From assembly GCA_947488845.1 (NCBI GenBank), contig CANLBM010000006.1, positions 117,544 to 181,543 on the forward strand: 64,000 nt of DNA, in the 5' to 3' direction. This document shows positions 18,284-27,297 of the stretch, in pieces; within the stretch, counting starts at the first letter, position 1; every line of letters begins with the position of its first letter. Made by a program: the position numbers and the translations under genes. The DNA comes from an uncultured Sphingomonadaceae bacterium. GTDB lineage: Bacteria; Pseudomonadota; Alphaproteobacteria; Sphingomonadales; Sphingomonadaceae. The notes under the pieces are model-generated. The model had not been told where the DNA came from. It saw only the letters and a program-made list of their open reading frames with translations, and did no database searches.

Positions 18284-20398
18284 TTGGATTTCGCGAACAA
18301 GCAAGACATGCTGTCGAGCCCCGCTGCAGCGGCGCGCTTTTCGCTCTTTGGCGGCTTTCAGCTACTGGCACCCGACGGCAGCGTAATCATCATATCCAAC
18401 CGGCGGGCCCGGGCCGTGGCGGCGATGCTCTGTCTTGCGCCCGACGAGCCGATTGACCGCGACCATCTGAGCAGACTTTTGTGGCCAGGCCGATTTGAGG
18501 CACAGGCGCGGGCGAGTCTGCGACAATGTCTGCTCGATCTGCGGAAATTGCTGGCGGCAGCCGATTGCGAACTGCTGGAAGTGTCACGGAGCCGGGTGAG
18601 CCTGAACGGTGGTTCGGTCCGATCCGACCTGACCGATCTGGAAAATGCGCTCGCCGATGGAGATTGGGCGCAAGCGACCACTTTGCTGCTGGCCATCGGC
18701 GGCAAACAAATTCTGGATCAGCTGCATTTTGGAGAGGATTTCGAAACCTGGCTTGCCGAGCGCAGGCAATCCATAGAACAGCGACTGCAAATCAGCGTCA
18801 GTGATGCCCTGGCCAAATTGAAAGCATCCGGAAATCTTGCAGACCATGAAAAGCTTCTGGATGCGTGGATGGTGCGGCACCCGGCGGCATCACGCGTCAT
18901 CATGGCGGGTCGGCAGAGCGGCAGAACGCGGTTGGCGATATTGCCGTTCGCTTCCCTGGACAGCAAAGATGATCAGGGATATTTTGCCGACGGCATTGTC
19001 GATGAGCTGATCACCACGCTGGGACAGGTACCGCAGCTGCTGGTTGCAGGGCGAACATCGTCCTTTCAGTTCAAGGACACCGATCTTTCGCTGCCGGAAA
19101 TTGCCGATGTCCTTCGAGTGTCCCACCTAGTCGAGGGTTCGGTTCAGCGGCAGGATGGTGATGTCCGCATCAATGTGCGCCTGATCGACGGCCAGACCGG
19201 TTTCGAGAGCTGGGGCTATGGCTATGACGGCACGGAGGATGATATTTTTGTGTCACGCGAGCAGGTTGCGCGCACGGTCACCAGGGAATTGTGCGCGGCG
19301 CTGGAGCTGGACATAGCGGACCATGACGTCCGCCGGATGACGGATAACAAGGCGGCCTATGGCCTCTATCTGCAGGGCCGGGCCCTGACCCGCCGGGCGA
19401 TCGGCGACGGTGTGCTTGAAACGGCCATCAAGCTGCTGGAGCAGGCGCTGGAGATGGAGCCGGAATTTGCCGAATGCTGGACCGCCCTGGCGGAGGCGCA
19501 TGTCTACACAGCCGTCTTCACCCCCTGTCTCGACAAATTGGGCGAAGCAGAACGCATGGCCGAATGCGCGAGAAAGGCCATCGAACTCTCGCCGAAACAG
19601 GGGCATGCCTATGCCATGCTTGGCCTTTACCAATGGACCAGGAATAACGCTGTCGGTGCCCTGGATCTGGCGTTCAAGGCCTATGAACTGGAGCCTGAAA
19701 ATCCCGCTGTGGTTATGCGTCTGGGATCCTTTCTGCTTTATTGCGGACGGACGGCAGAAGCATTGCCTTATGTCGAAGCAGCGATTGATCAGGATCCCGT
19801 TGATGGCCGGAATTATGCTATGTTATGCGCGGCCCATCTCAACCTCGGCAATATCGATGCGGCCATAGATGCGGGGCAGCGCATGGCCGATCTCGGCCAG
19901 CCTTCGCTGCATCTGGCGGCGGCGACGGCGACATCGGGCGACCGCGATCTCGCGATGGAACAATATCAGAAATCGCGTTCGCTCATGAACAGCGTGATTT
20001 TTGCGCCGGCGGGCATGACGCCCATGGCTCCCGAAGCGATGGACGCCTATTGGCTGCTCGCGGCCAGAGGCATCCATAGCGGCGATGAAGAGGCGCGACA
20101 GCAATATTGCCAGGTGCTGGAAATGCTGCACGCGACGCTACCCGACCCCTGTGATCCGACCATAGTCTGGCCCGCGGTCTGGATGGGCTATGCGCCGATG
20201 GTGTTCAAAACCCTCGGCCAGCAGATCACGCCGCCCAATATGGTTGGCCTGATGTCGCTCTGGGCCGACGTCGACCCGATAAGACAGACGCGCATGCACC
20301 CCGAGTTCATGGACTTTGCCAGGCGCATCGGATTGGTCGCGGCATGGGAAAAATATGGCTGGCCGGACCTGTTGCCCGCCCCCTCACCACCGAATTGA
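18284..20398 (+). CDS. SARP-like winged-helix / TolB-like / TPR regulator
   Basis: The 704-aa cytoplasmic protein has three parts. Residues 18-90 form an OmpR/SARP-type winged helix (FSLFGGFQLLAPDG, IDRDHLSRLLWPGRFEAQARASLRQCLLDLRKLL). Residues 205-345 match the TolB N-terminal-like domain common beside adenylate cyclase-type regulators (LAILPFASLDSKDDQGYFADGI, LVAGRTSSF, LVEGSVQR, INVRLIDGQTG). Residues 350-650 are TPR-like helical repeats (YGLYLQGRALT, AEAHVYTAVF, AYAMLGLYQW). No membrane segment is present. The TTG at 18284 follows GGGGG; an ATG at 18308 is the alternative. Its targets may be the genes downstream; no operator is evident. Confidence 0.8.
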   Translation: MDFANKQDMLSSPAAAARFSLFGGFQLLAPDGSVIIISNRRARAVAAMLCLAPDEPIDRDHLSRLLWPGRFEAQARASLRQCLLDLRKLLAAADCELLEVSRSRVSLNGGSVRSDLTDLENALADGDWAQATTLLLAIGGKQILDQLHFGEDFETWLAERRQSIEQRLQISVSDALAKLKASGNLADHEKLLDAWMVRHPAASRVIMAGRQSGRTRLAILPFASLDSKDDQGYFADGIVDELITTLGQVPQLLVAGRTSSFQFKDTDLSLPEIADVLRVSHLVEGSVQRQDGDVRINVRLIDGQTGFESWGYGYDGTEDDIFVSREQVARTVTRELCAALELDIADHDVRRMTDNKAAYGLYLQGRALTRRAIGDGVLETAIKLLEQALEMEPEFAECWTALAEAHVYTAVFTPCLDKLGEAERMAECARKAIELSPKQGHAYAMLGLYQWTRNNAVGALDLAFKAYELEPENPAVVMRLGSFLLYCGRTAEALPYVEAAIDQDPVDGRNYAMLCAAHLNLGNIDAAIDAGQRMADLGQPSLHLAAATATSGDRDLAMEQYQKSRSLMNSVIFAPAGMTPMAPEAMDAYWLLAARGIHSGDEEARQQYCQVLEMLHATLPDPCDPTIVWPAVWMGYAPMVFKTLGQQITPPNMVGLMSLWADVDPIRQTRMHPEFMDFARRIGLVAAWEKYGWPDLLPAPSPPN

Positions 20399-20601
20399 CG
20401 TATTATTGACGGTAGCGCCGTTGACGCGATGTTAGCTTTGGGCGCACTGTCGTCCCATCGAATTTGCAGACATGAATAGCCAGTCAGGCGGTCCGGAAAC
20501 CCCGGTTTCCGCCAACGGGAGAGCTGTGTTTGCCGAATGGGGGGCTATGAAATTCGATATCGCCTTGGCCTCGCTGACCAAAAGAGAACAGGAGAAGACG
20601 A

Positions 20602-21054
20602 ATGAAACTGATGAAAAAAATGATGGTGGCCACTGCCATCACCGTGGCCGCGCCGCTGGCCTTGTCTGCACCGGCTATGGCCGACGAATTCCCGCTGGTA
20701 GCCGGTGACTATACGACCATGACCGGCATCTATCTGGAGGATGCCGGATGGACGGCTTATGCCAACTATCTTGCCGGCGAATGGAAGAAAAACCAGGATT
20801 TCGCCAAGTCCAAGGGCTGGATCAGCGATTATAAAATCTATTATAATGTCGATCCCCGCGATGGTGAACCGTCCATGTATCTGACGCGGACCTTCCCTTC
20901 CTGGCCCAGCGGCGCCGAAATGGAAAAGCGCAACAAGGAATGGGAAGAATTTGACAAGAGAACCAACGCGCAGCTCGATGCAGAATCCGGCAACCGGGCG
21001 AAATTCCGCAAGGTCACAGGGTCGATGACGCTGCAGGAAGCGACCGTCCGCTAG
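20602..21054 (+). CDS. Secreted protein of unknown function
   Basis: The 150-aa protein has a clear Sec signal peptide (residues 1-27, cleavage after AMA). The mature part is rich in aromatic and charged residues (WTAYANYLAGEWKKNQDFAKSKGWISDYKIYYNV, then LTRTFPSWPSGAEMEKRNKEWEEFDKRT). It contains no cysteine in the mature region and no motif that I recognise. An AACAGGAGAAGACGA ribosome site precedes the ATG. It follows the SARP-like regulator by about 200 bp. Confidence 0.8.
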   Translation: MKLMKKMMVATAITVAAPLALSAPAMADEFPLVAGDYTTMTGIYLEDAGWTAYANYLAGEWKKNQDFAKSKGWISDYKIYYNVDPRDGEPSMYLTRTFPSWPSGAEMEKRNKEWEEFDKRTNAQLDAESGNRAKFRKVTGSMTLQEATVR

Positions 21055-21190
21055 CTTTGAAGCTTGGTCTGGCCGGAGATTGCATCCCTTTGCATCAACC
21101 GGCCAAGCCGCACCCCAGTCCGGCGGATGATTTTGCGACCCGCCATCCGCCGGATTCTTCTGCTTGGCCCGAACACAGGAAGGGGATCCT

Positions 21191-21559
21191 ATGAGTGATC
21201 TTGGTGATCTCGCACATGATTTTTCATCATTGCTACTGAACGGGCAGGCGGTTGCTGCGGCAGAAAAATATTGGGCCGTCGATATCGTCAGCATGGAGCC
21301 GGAGAATAGCAGGGAACATGGCCCGGCCATCGTTGCGGGATATAAGGCCGCGCATTACAAGCTGACAAGCTGGCTGGATCACAGCGCGATGGAAGAGCTC
21401 AGCATCGATGGCCCTTTTATCACCGGCGACCATTTTGCCCTGTTTATCGACATGCTGATCAAGCGCCGGGCCACCGGCGAGCGGCAACCTTTTAGCGAGA
21501 TCGCCATCTACACCGTCCGCGACCAAAAGATCATCGAAGAGCGATATTTTTATGAGTGA
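21191..21559 (+). CDS. SnoaL-like (NTF2 fold) protein 3
   Basis: The 122-aa protein has the NTF2-like layout (an N-terminal helix with LLLNGQAVAAAEKYWAVDIVSMEP, then strands DGPFITGDHFALFIDMLIKRRATG and FSEIAIYTVRDQKIIEERYFYE). A very strong ribosome site (AGGAAGGGG) sets the ATG at 21191. Its last 8 bases overlap the start of the MFS gene, so the two are co-translated. Substrate unknown. Confidence 0.8.
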   Translation: MSDLGDLAHDFSSLLLNGQAVAAAEKYWAVDIVSMEPENSREHGPAIVAGYKAAHYKLTSWLDHSAMEELSIDGPFITGDHFALFIDMLIKRRATGERQPFSEIAIYTVRDQKIIEERYFYE

Positions 21560-22889
21560 AGCAAAATCTGCCCTTTACAGGGGCTACCCGGCTGTTCCGA
21601 CCATGTCCGAGAATATATATTTGCGATGTACCGCGATCATATTGCTCTATTTCATGCAGGGTATCGTTGTCGGGTTAAGCACGATCGCCATACCCGCCTG
21701 GCTCGCAGCCCGCGGCGCCTCGCCGATAGAAATTGGCGGCTTTGTAGGAACAGCCCTGCTCCCCTGGTCGCTGAAACTTTTCAACGGCCTGTTGATGGAC
21801 CGGTTTACCTATCGGCCGATGGGCAGACGTCGGTCATGGATATTGGTCGCCCAGGCGTTGATGATGGCAACCTTGTTCGGCCTGGCCATTGCCGCCCCGT
21901 CGGCCAGCCAGATTATTTTGCTCACGGCCTTTTGTTTCACGCTCAATCTGTGCGCCACCTTCAATGATGTGGCAATCGACGGCATGACGGTTGACCTCGT
22001 GCCCGAAGAAGAACGAACCACCGTTAACGGATTTATGTTTGCTTCCCAGACCCTGGGCATTTCTGCTGCCGGCTTTATCGCCGGGCAGCTGTTGGTCGAT
22101 GACCAGATTTCGATCACGGCGTTTCTGTTTGGCGCTTTTGTCGGTATTGCCTCCCTGTTCGTTTCCCTGTTCCGGGAACGGCCCGGAGAACGGCTTTTCC
22201 CGTGGACCGGCGGCCAACCTTCACCAGAATGTACCGAACGCCAGCACGCAGCCTGGCTTCCGATCCTCGGGGGCATTTTTCGGTCCTTGCTATCGCTACC
22301 GACTCTCCTGTTCCTGGCCGGGACCGGATTGGCCTCGGCGACTTTTGCCTTTCTGGATTCCGTCGCGCCAACGCTCGCGGTCCAGCAACTGGGCTGGGGG
22401 AGTGACGATTATAGCAGTTTTGCGAGTATTGTCGGGCTGGTCGCAGCGATCGCCGGTGCCACGATGACCACATTTCTTGTACGCTGGGCGGGCATTCGCA
22501 ATTCTATGACGGTGCTTTTTCTTGTCCTGGCTCTTGCGGCAATCATAGCGGGTGCCACCTATGAAATATGGCAAGGCAGTACAGTCTTCATGGCAATATA
22601 TGCTATCCAGTATATTGTCGCACTTCTCCTGACCATCGTTCTCATCGTCTGGGCGATGCGACTTTGCGATCCGACCATTGCCGCGAGTCTATTTGCGCTG
22701 TTCATGGCCGCTCCCAATCTCGCCAGGTCGCTCCTGTCGGGCGGCTCGGGGTGGGTCGTCGAAGGCAGCGGCTATGCGGCGGCCTATTATGCGGTAGCCG
22801 CCCTGTCGCTTGCCGGACTGGCCCTGTGCCTGTTCGCCGGAGTTGGCGCCGGCAGTCTGGCGAACGAAGACGAACAGCAGGCCGGCTAG
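21552..22889 (+). CDS. PAT-type (AmpG/acetyl-CoA transporter-like) MFS transporter
   Basis: The 445-aa integral membrane protein has about 12 hydrophobic segments. The signature around 140-175 (NDVAIDGMTVDLVPEEERTTVNGFMFASQTLG) and the early LLPWSLKLFNGLLMDRFTYRPMGRRRSW are typical of the peptide/acetyl-CoA transporter branch of the MFS, which includes AmpG muropeptide permeases. No ampicillin-resistance or recycling genes adjoin it, so an AmpG role is not supported. The coupling to a SnoaL-fold gene suggests export or import of a small organic molecule. Confidence 0.82.
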   Translation: MSEAKSALYRGYPAVPTMSENIYLRCTAIILLYFMQGIVVGLSTIAIPAWLAARGASPIEIGGFVGTALLPWSLKLFNGLLMDRFTYRPMGRRRSWILVAQALMMATLFGLAIAAPSASQIILLTAFCFTLNLCATFNDVAIDGMTVDLVPEEERTTVNGFMFASQTLGISAAGFIAGQLLVDDQISITAFLFGAFVGIASLFVSLFRERPGERLFPWTGGQPSPECTERQHAAWLPILGGIFRSLLSLPTLLFLAGTGLASATFAFLDSVAPTLAVQQLGWGSDDYSSFASIVGLVAAIAGATMTTFLVRWAGIRNSMTVLFLVLALAAIIAGATYEIWQGSTVFMAIYAIQYIVALLLTIVLIVWAMRLCDPTIAASLFALFMAAPNLARSLLSGGSGWVVEGSGYAAAYYAVAALSLAGLALCLFAGVGAGSLANEDEQQAG

Positions 22890-23031
22890 TGGACGATATC
22901 AAACCCCATATTCTGGCGCACCTCGGTCTGGCGCTTGCCTCATCCGCCTCGGCGATACCGCGGACAGAGCAATTTCTGGACGCGGAAGACCGCGCCCCTT
23001 CCCGAACCCTCATAACCACAGGAGTCCCTGC

Positions 23032-23619
23032 ATGATCAAATCACCATCCGCCCTTGCCCACGTGGTCTACCGGACCCGCCATTTTGAGGACATGTTGCAA
23101 TGGTATGCCACGGTTTTCGGCGCGAGAATCCAGTATCAGAACCCGGCGCTGGCATTTCTCGCCTTTGATGAAGAACATCACCGCTTTGCTTTCGCCGATC
23201 TGGGCGTGATCCGTCCGGACGATCCGGACGACAAGGATGACAGCGGCATGATTGGCGTCGATCATGTCGCGTGGGAATATGACTCGCTGCACGACCTGCT
23301 GGCAAATTACGAAACGCTGAAGGCGGTCGGGATCCGGCCCTATTGGTGCGTCAATCACGGCATGAGCGCGTCGCTCTATTATGCCGACCCCGATGGCAAC
23401 CAGATGGAATTTTCCGTCGATGTGTTTCCGACCAAGGCGGAAGGCACGGCCTATTTCCATGGCGAAGCCATCGGCCAGAACCCCGTCGGCACGGAATATG
23501 ACCCCGACGACTGGCTGGCACGGCTCCGCGGCGGGGTGCCGCCGGAGGAGCTCATGATGATGGATCCGGCGGCCGCGGTTTCGCCGATACGGGGCAGAAT
23601 GACCGCGCCCCTCGCATGA
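23032..23619 (+). CDS. VOC-family metalloenzyme (extradiol dioxygenase-like)
   Basis: The 195-aa protein has two betaalphabetabetabeta modules. Probable metal ligands are His10 (ALAHVVYR), His78 (IGVDHVAWEY) and Glu126 (DGNQMEFSVD), the two-His-one-Glu triad of Fe(II) extradiol dioxygenases. The segment YYADPDGNQMEF is the usual C-terminal VOC signature. The start at the ATG at 23032 follows CAGGAGTCC. Related proteins are annotated as biphenyl-2,3-diol dioxygenase-like, but the substrate is not evident here. Confidence 0.85.
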   Translation: MIKSPSALAHVVYRTRHFEDMLQWYATVFGARIQYQNPALAFLAFDEEHHRFAFADLGVIRPDDPDDKDDSGMIGVDHVAWEYDSLHDLLANYETLKAVGIRPYWCVNHGMSASLYYADPDGNQMEFSVDVFPTKAEGTAYFHGEAIGQNPVGTEYDPDDWLARLRGGVPPEELMMMDPAAAVSPIRGRMTAPLA

Positions 23620-23747
23620 CAATGGCTGCGCGGCGCATCCTGCTGCTCACCGGCAAAGCCGCGCGTGCAGCTCCCGCGCCCGCCTGCCCTGCAAGTTGCG
23701 CTTCGCCCAGAATCGGTTAAGCTCTCGAAAACACAGGGAGGAATATC

Positions 23748-24152
23748 ATGACATTACCGGTAACCGGCCTCGCCGCCGCGATTTGTGCTTTGCTGCTGAT
23801 CTATTGCGCCTATGCGACGGTCAAGGTCCGCCTCGCCACCCAGATCGGCTTTGGCGACGGCGACAATCCCGATCTGCTCGCCGCACGACGCACCCATGCC
23901 AATCTGTCGGAACATGCGCCGGTCTTCCTGATCATGCTGGCGATCCTCGAACTGGCCAATGCCCATCATATCGGCATCACGGTCATCGCCGCGGTCTTCC
24001 TGATCGGCCGGGTCGCGCATATCGTCGGCATGGCCCAGCATCACAAGGGCGGCTCGCCGCGCTTTCGCCAGCTGGGCGTAATGGCAACCTGGCTGACCAC
24101 GGTCGCGCTGGCCTTGTGGATCATCTTTCTGTTCGTGACCATGCACCTGTAA
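23748..24152 (+). CDS. MAPEG-family membrane protein
   Basis: The 134-aa protein has four hydrophobic segments and the MAPEG core (VKVRLATQIGFGDGDNPDLLAARRTHANLSEHAPVFLIMLAILELA). MAPEG proteins bind glutathione and act as microsomal-type glutathione transferases or peroxidases. The conserved Arg-Arg-Thr-His-Ala-Asn segment after the first helix is present. A GGGAGGAATATC ribosome site supports the ATG at 23748. Confidence 0.9.
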   Translation: MTLPVTGLAAAICALLLIYCAYATVKVRLATQIGFGDGDNPDLLAARRTHANLSEHAPVFLIMLAILELANAHHIGITVIAAVFLIGRVAHIVGMAQHHKGGSPRFRQLGVMATWLTTVALALWIIFLFVTMHL

Positions 24153-24172
24153 GATCCGCCGGAAACAGCAGA

Positions 24173-25312
24173 TCAGTCGCGCCTGAGATAGGCGCCGCCG
24201 CTGCCGTCTGCCGGCACCAGCCGGTCACCGGAAATATCCAGCCGAAGCTCCTGAAACGGTGGCTTTATCAACACGCGCTGGTCCAGCTGCACTTCATGAA
24301 CCCGCGCTTCCCGGTCCGGCGTCACATCGAAGCGCGATGAATAGGCCGCGCCGTCATGCCGCAACGTCAGCCGGATCGCCTTTAGTTGCCGTGCATCGGT
24401 GGCGGGCACGAAGGCGAAGCCGAGTTCATGACTGTTCGCCGTTTCGAGGCTACCATCGGCGAAGGAAAATTCGGCGTCGATGTTCAAGCGCGCATTGGGC
24501 CTCTCGCGCCGGTTGATCCAGATGCCGACCCCTTCGCTCCAGTCGATCCGGGGCCCGTGTTCATCACCCGCATATTCGGGCGTATAATCGGACAGGAAGA
24601 AACAGTCGGCGGGCAGCGATGGTGGCTGGTAGCGGGCGGGCTTGCCCGCCGCACGCGCGCTTTTTGCCAGCACCGCAACCGCCTGGCCCCAGTCCCGCCT
24701 CGCACTTCGCGCGGAAATTTCCAGACTGTCATCCGGGTCGGACAGGTCGCGGGCGAAATAGGCGGCAATTGCCTGCTCGTAGGCATCCCGCAGCTCGCGC
24801 TCCTTTTGGACAGCGGCTTCGAAGCGTTGCAGCGGTGTCTGATTGTCTCCAGCGGCATAATCGTCCGACGACTGATAATAGCCGCCGGTTTCGAGAAAAG
24901 CGCATTGCCACTTCGCCCGGTTGTTCAGCCGGATCGTTTCACTGGCAAAAGCCGCGTCGGCTTCCTCACGGCCCCAGGGATAGGCATTGCCCAGCGCAAA
25001 TGCCGGCGTGTCTTTGCCGAAACGATGCGGACCGAGGATCACCTGCCCCTCGGCCTCCGTCCATTTGCCCTCGCTATAGAGGTCAAGACTGCCGACGATC
25101 AGCATCCATCTGTAGCTGCCATCGGCGTTGAGCTGCAGCTGGGCAGCGGTTTCCATCACCCCGGCAAGACGATAATTTCCGGCCAGATTGCTCGCCGCCG
25201 CCTGCGCACCGTTATCCGGAGCTGACCGGGCCAGCCCGGCTGGCACAAGGGCACAGGCACAGATTGTCGACAGCAGGCGAAACGCGTGTTTCCGTAAAAT
25301 CATTCTGGTCAT
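24173..25312 (-). CDS. Exported protein of unknown function
   Basis: The 379-aa protein begins at the ATG at 25312 behind GGGGAGAG; the open frame runs upstream to 25411 without support. Residues 1-35 form a signal peptide (MILRKHAFRLLSTICACALVPAGLA). The mature N-terminal part (NLAGNYRLAGVMETAAQLQLNADGSYRWMLIVGSLDLYSEGKWT) resembles a lipocalin-like or copper-resistance-NlpE-like beta segment. The later part includes a KERELRDAYEQAIAAYFARDL helix. I cannot name a family. Confidence 0.72.
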   Translation of the reverse strand: MTRMILRKHAFRLLSTICACALVPAGLARSAPDNGAQAAASNLAGNYRLAGVMETAAQLQLNADGSYRWMLIVGSLDLYSEGKWTEAEGQVILGPHRFGKDTPAFALGNAYPWGREEADAAFASETIRLNNRAKWQCAFLETGGYYQSSDDYAAGDNQTPLQRFEAAVQKERELRDAYEQAIAAYFARDLSDPDDSLEISARSARRDWGQAVAVLAKSARAAGKPARYQPPSLPADCFFLSDYTPEYAGDEHGPRIDWSEGVGIWINRRERPNARLNIDAEFSFADGSLETANSHELGFAFVPATDARQLKAIRLTLRHDGAAYSSRFDVTPDREARVHEVQLDQRVLIKPPFQELRLDISGDRLVPADGSGGAYLRRD

Positions 25313-25407
25313 TTCGACTCTCCCCGCCCGCCATCCTTGATTTCCCGGGACCTGATAGGCTGTTTTTCGGTAGCACAGCAACGATTTGCGACCATGTCCC
25401 GCATGGT

Positions 25408-26319
25408 TCAACGCGCCGGTACGGTATCATTATCACCGGAGACGGACTGTAGCAGCGCCGCAAGCCGCTGTACCCGCGCAGGCAACAGCCGGCCGCGCCG
25501 GGAGATCATCCACAGGTCATGGTCGAGCCGGTGGGGCAGCGACGCGATGTCCAGCCTGTCCCTGCCGGGGTAGCTGTCCACCCCGCTGCGCGGCAATATA
25601 GTGTAACCGATACCGCTCGCGACCGGTGAGGGTATCTGGCTGATCTGGTTTACGTAGGTGCGGACATGCAGGCGCTCCGATCCGCGGAATTCCTCCGGAA
25701 AATTCATCGCAAACAGTTCGTCGGCATAAGCCATGCCGTCCGGATGGGCGACAAAACCCAGCTGATCAAGCGTGGCGAAGCTGGCCGGCAAGGCCATTGC
25801 ACCCCGTGGTACCACCAGACAGAGTTCTTCCTGCCCCAGATGGCGGGCGTCGAGCCGCAGGTGATGCGGGTCGTGATCCGCGATACCAAGGTCGAACCGC
25901 CCGTCGACCACGCCCGCCAGAACGCTGTCCTGCGGCGCTGCTTCGAGCCTGACGGCAAGATCCGGCGATTCCTGCATGACCGCCAGGATATGGGGGTAGA
26001 CCTGCATGGCAAAGCTGCCCGAACAGGCGATGGCCACCTCACCCGCGGCCGGATCGTCGCGCAGCAGCGTCTCCCGCAAATTCCTCTCGGCTGCCCGCCT
26101 TTCCCGGCCGAAGGCGAGAACCGATTCCCCCGCCGGGGTCGGGCTGAAACCCTTGCCGTCGCGCGAGATCAGCGGCTCGCCGATCTGCTGTTCAAGCTTT
26201 TTCAGATGCTGGGACACTCCCGGCTGGGTCATCCCGAGCCGGGTCGCCGCGCGGGTGAAATGCCCGGTCTCGCACAGGACGACGAAACTCTCCAGCCACT
26301 GCGCGTTGATCACGTTCAT
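25408..26319 (-). CDS. LysR-family transcriptional regulator
   Basis: The 303-aa protein has the LysR winged helix (WLESFVVLCETGHFTRAATRLGMTQPGVSQHLKKLEQQIGEPLISRDGKGFSPTPAG) and a periplasmic-binding-like effector domain. It is divergent from the VOC-family gene at 26414 across 94 bp that includes ATATATTATCAATAAGCATATATAT-type AT-rich sequence, so it probably controls that gene and itself. Confidence 0.93.
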   Translation of the reverse strand: MNVINAQWLESFVVLCETGHFTRAATRLGMTQPGVSQHLKKLEQQIGEPLISRDGKGFSPTPAGESVLAFGRERRAAERNLRETLLRDDPAAGEVAIACSGSFAMQVYPHILAVMQESPDLAVRLEAAPQDSVLAGVVDGRFDLGIADHDPHHLRLDARHLGQEELCLVVPRGAMALPASFATLDQLGFVAHPDGMAYADELFAMNFPEEFRGSERLHVRTYVNQISQIPSPVASGIGYTILPRSGVDSYPGRDRLDIASLPHRLDHDLWMISRRGRLLPARVQRLAALLQSVSGDNDTVPAR

Positions 26320-26413
26320 GACAATATATTATCAATAAGCATATATATGATTATTTAACATGATGCTCCGTCATGTCTATCTAAAACCCATAGACAATGA
26401 AAAGGACCAGATC

Positions 26414-26911
26414 ATGTTACCATCACCCCGCGCATTCTCCCATATCGGCCTGTCGGTTCCCGACCTTGACGCCGCCGTCACATTCTACACCGAAATACTC
26501 GGGCTCTACACCATCATGGAACCCACCGGCATCACCGAGGACGACAGCCCGGTCGGAGTCATGTGCACCGATGTTTTCGGCCCCGGCTGGGAAAGCCTGC
26601 GGATCGCCCATCTCGCGACCGCCGACCGGATCGGCATCGAGATTTTCGAATTTCCCGACAATCATGCACCGGACGACAATCTGGACTACAAGCGCCATGG
26701 CACGTTTCACTTTTGCGTTCAGGACCCCGATGTCGAGGGACTGGTCGCCAAGATCGTCGCGGCCGGCGGCAAGCAGCGGATGCCGGTCCGGGAATATTTC
26801 CCCGGCAAAAAGCCTTATCGCATGTGCTATGTCGAGGATCCTTTCGGCATAGTCTTCGAGGTCTACAGCCACAGCTACGAACTGACCTATTCCGACGGAG
26901 CCTATTCCTGA
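26414..26911 (+). CDS. VOC-family (glyoxalase/bleomycin-resistance fold) protein
   Basis: The 165-aa protein has the VOC pattern SHIGLSVPDLDAAVTFYTEILGLYTI, GTFHFCVQDPDVEGLVAKIVAAGG and YVEDPFGIVFEVYSHSYE. Candidate metal ligands are His near residue 11, His near 103 and the Glu of FEVYSHS. I chose the ATG at 26414 because AAAGGA lies 8 bp upstream and the alignment starts there; the frame opens at 26360. It is divergent from the LysR gene and is its likely target. Confidence 0.87.
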   Translation: MLPSPRAFSHIGLSVPDLDAAVTFYTEILGLYTIMEPTGITEDDSPVGVMCTDVFGPGWESLRIAHLATADRIGIEIFEFPDNHAPDDNLDYKRHGTFHFCVQDPDVEGLVAKIVAAGGKQRMPVREYFPGKKPYRMCYVEDPFGIVFEVYSHSYELTYSDGAYS

Positions 26912-26948
26912 GAGCAACGCCGGTGCGGGCGCTGATCGGGGTGTCGGG

Positions 26949-27287
26949 CTAGTAGCTCGCCCCGTCCACCGTCCGTACCGGCAGATGCTGCCACTCTTCC
27001 GGCTCGAACATCCGCATGTTCACGCCCATCCGCTCCCGCGAGGCGGTCCGCGGAGTCCAGTGGGTGAAGCAGCCGCAGGTCTTGCAGATCCATGATGTGA
27101 TCATCTTGTCGCCCTGAACATATGGGGTCAGCGCATCCCGCTCCGCCTCGACCGTCACTGCATCCGGAAGCCAGTAGCCGCCGCGCCAGCCGGTCTTTCG
27201 GCACAGGGAACAATTGCAGCGCAGCACCTCGGCTGGCGCTGTCGCCACCATGATCTGCACCGCGCCGCAATGGCATTGACCTTTCAC
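26949..27287 (-). CDS. GFA/CENP-V-type zinc protein
   Basis: The 112-aa protein belongs to the glutathione-dependent formaldehyde-activating (GFA/CENP-V) superfamily. Zinc-type cysteines are all present: C5 and C7 (GQCHCGAV), C24/C26/C29 (RCNCSLCRKTG) and C68/C71/C73 (ICKTCGC). The start is a GTG at 27287 because a near-perfect GAGGAGG site lies 5 bp upstream and the family begins exactly there. It is 10 bp after the sirtuin stop. Most such proteins have no proven activity. Confidence 0.87.
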   Translation of the reverse strand: MKGQCHCGAVQIMVATAPAEVLRCNCSLCRKTGWRGGYWLPDAVTVEAERDALTPYVQGDKMITSWICKTCGCFTHWTPRTASRERMGVNMRMFEPEEWQHLPVRTVDGASY

Positions 27288-27297
27288 GGCAGCCTCC

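Noticed and set aside
21552..22889. AmpG muropeptide permease
   Set aside because: The PAT family signature fits, but there is no beta-lactamase regulator or recycling gene nearby and the SnoaL coupling suggests another substrate.
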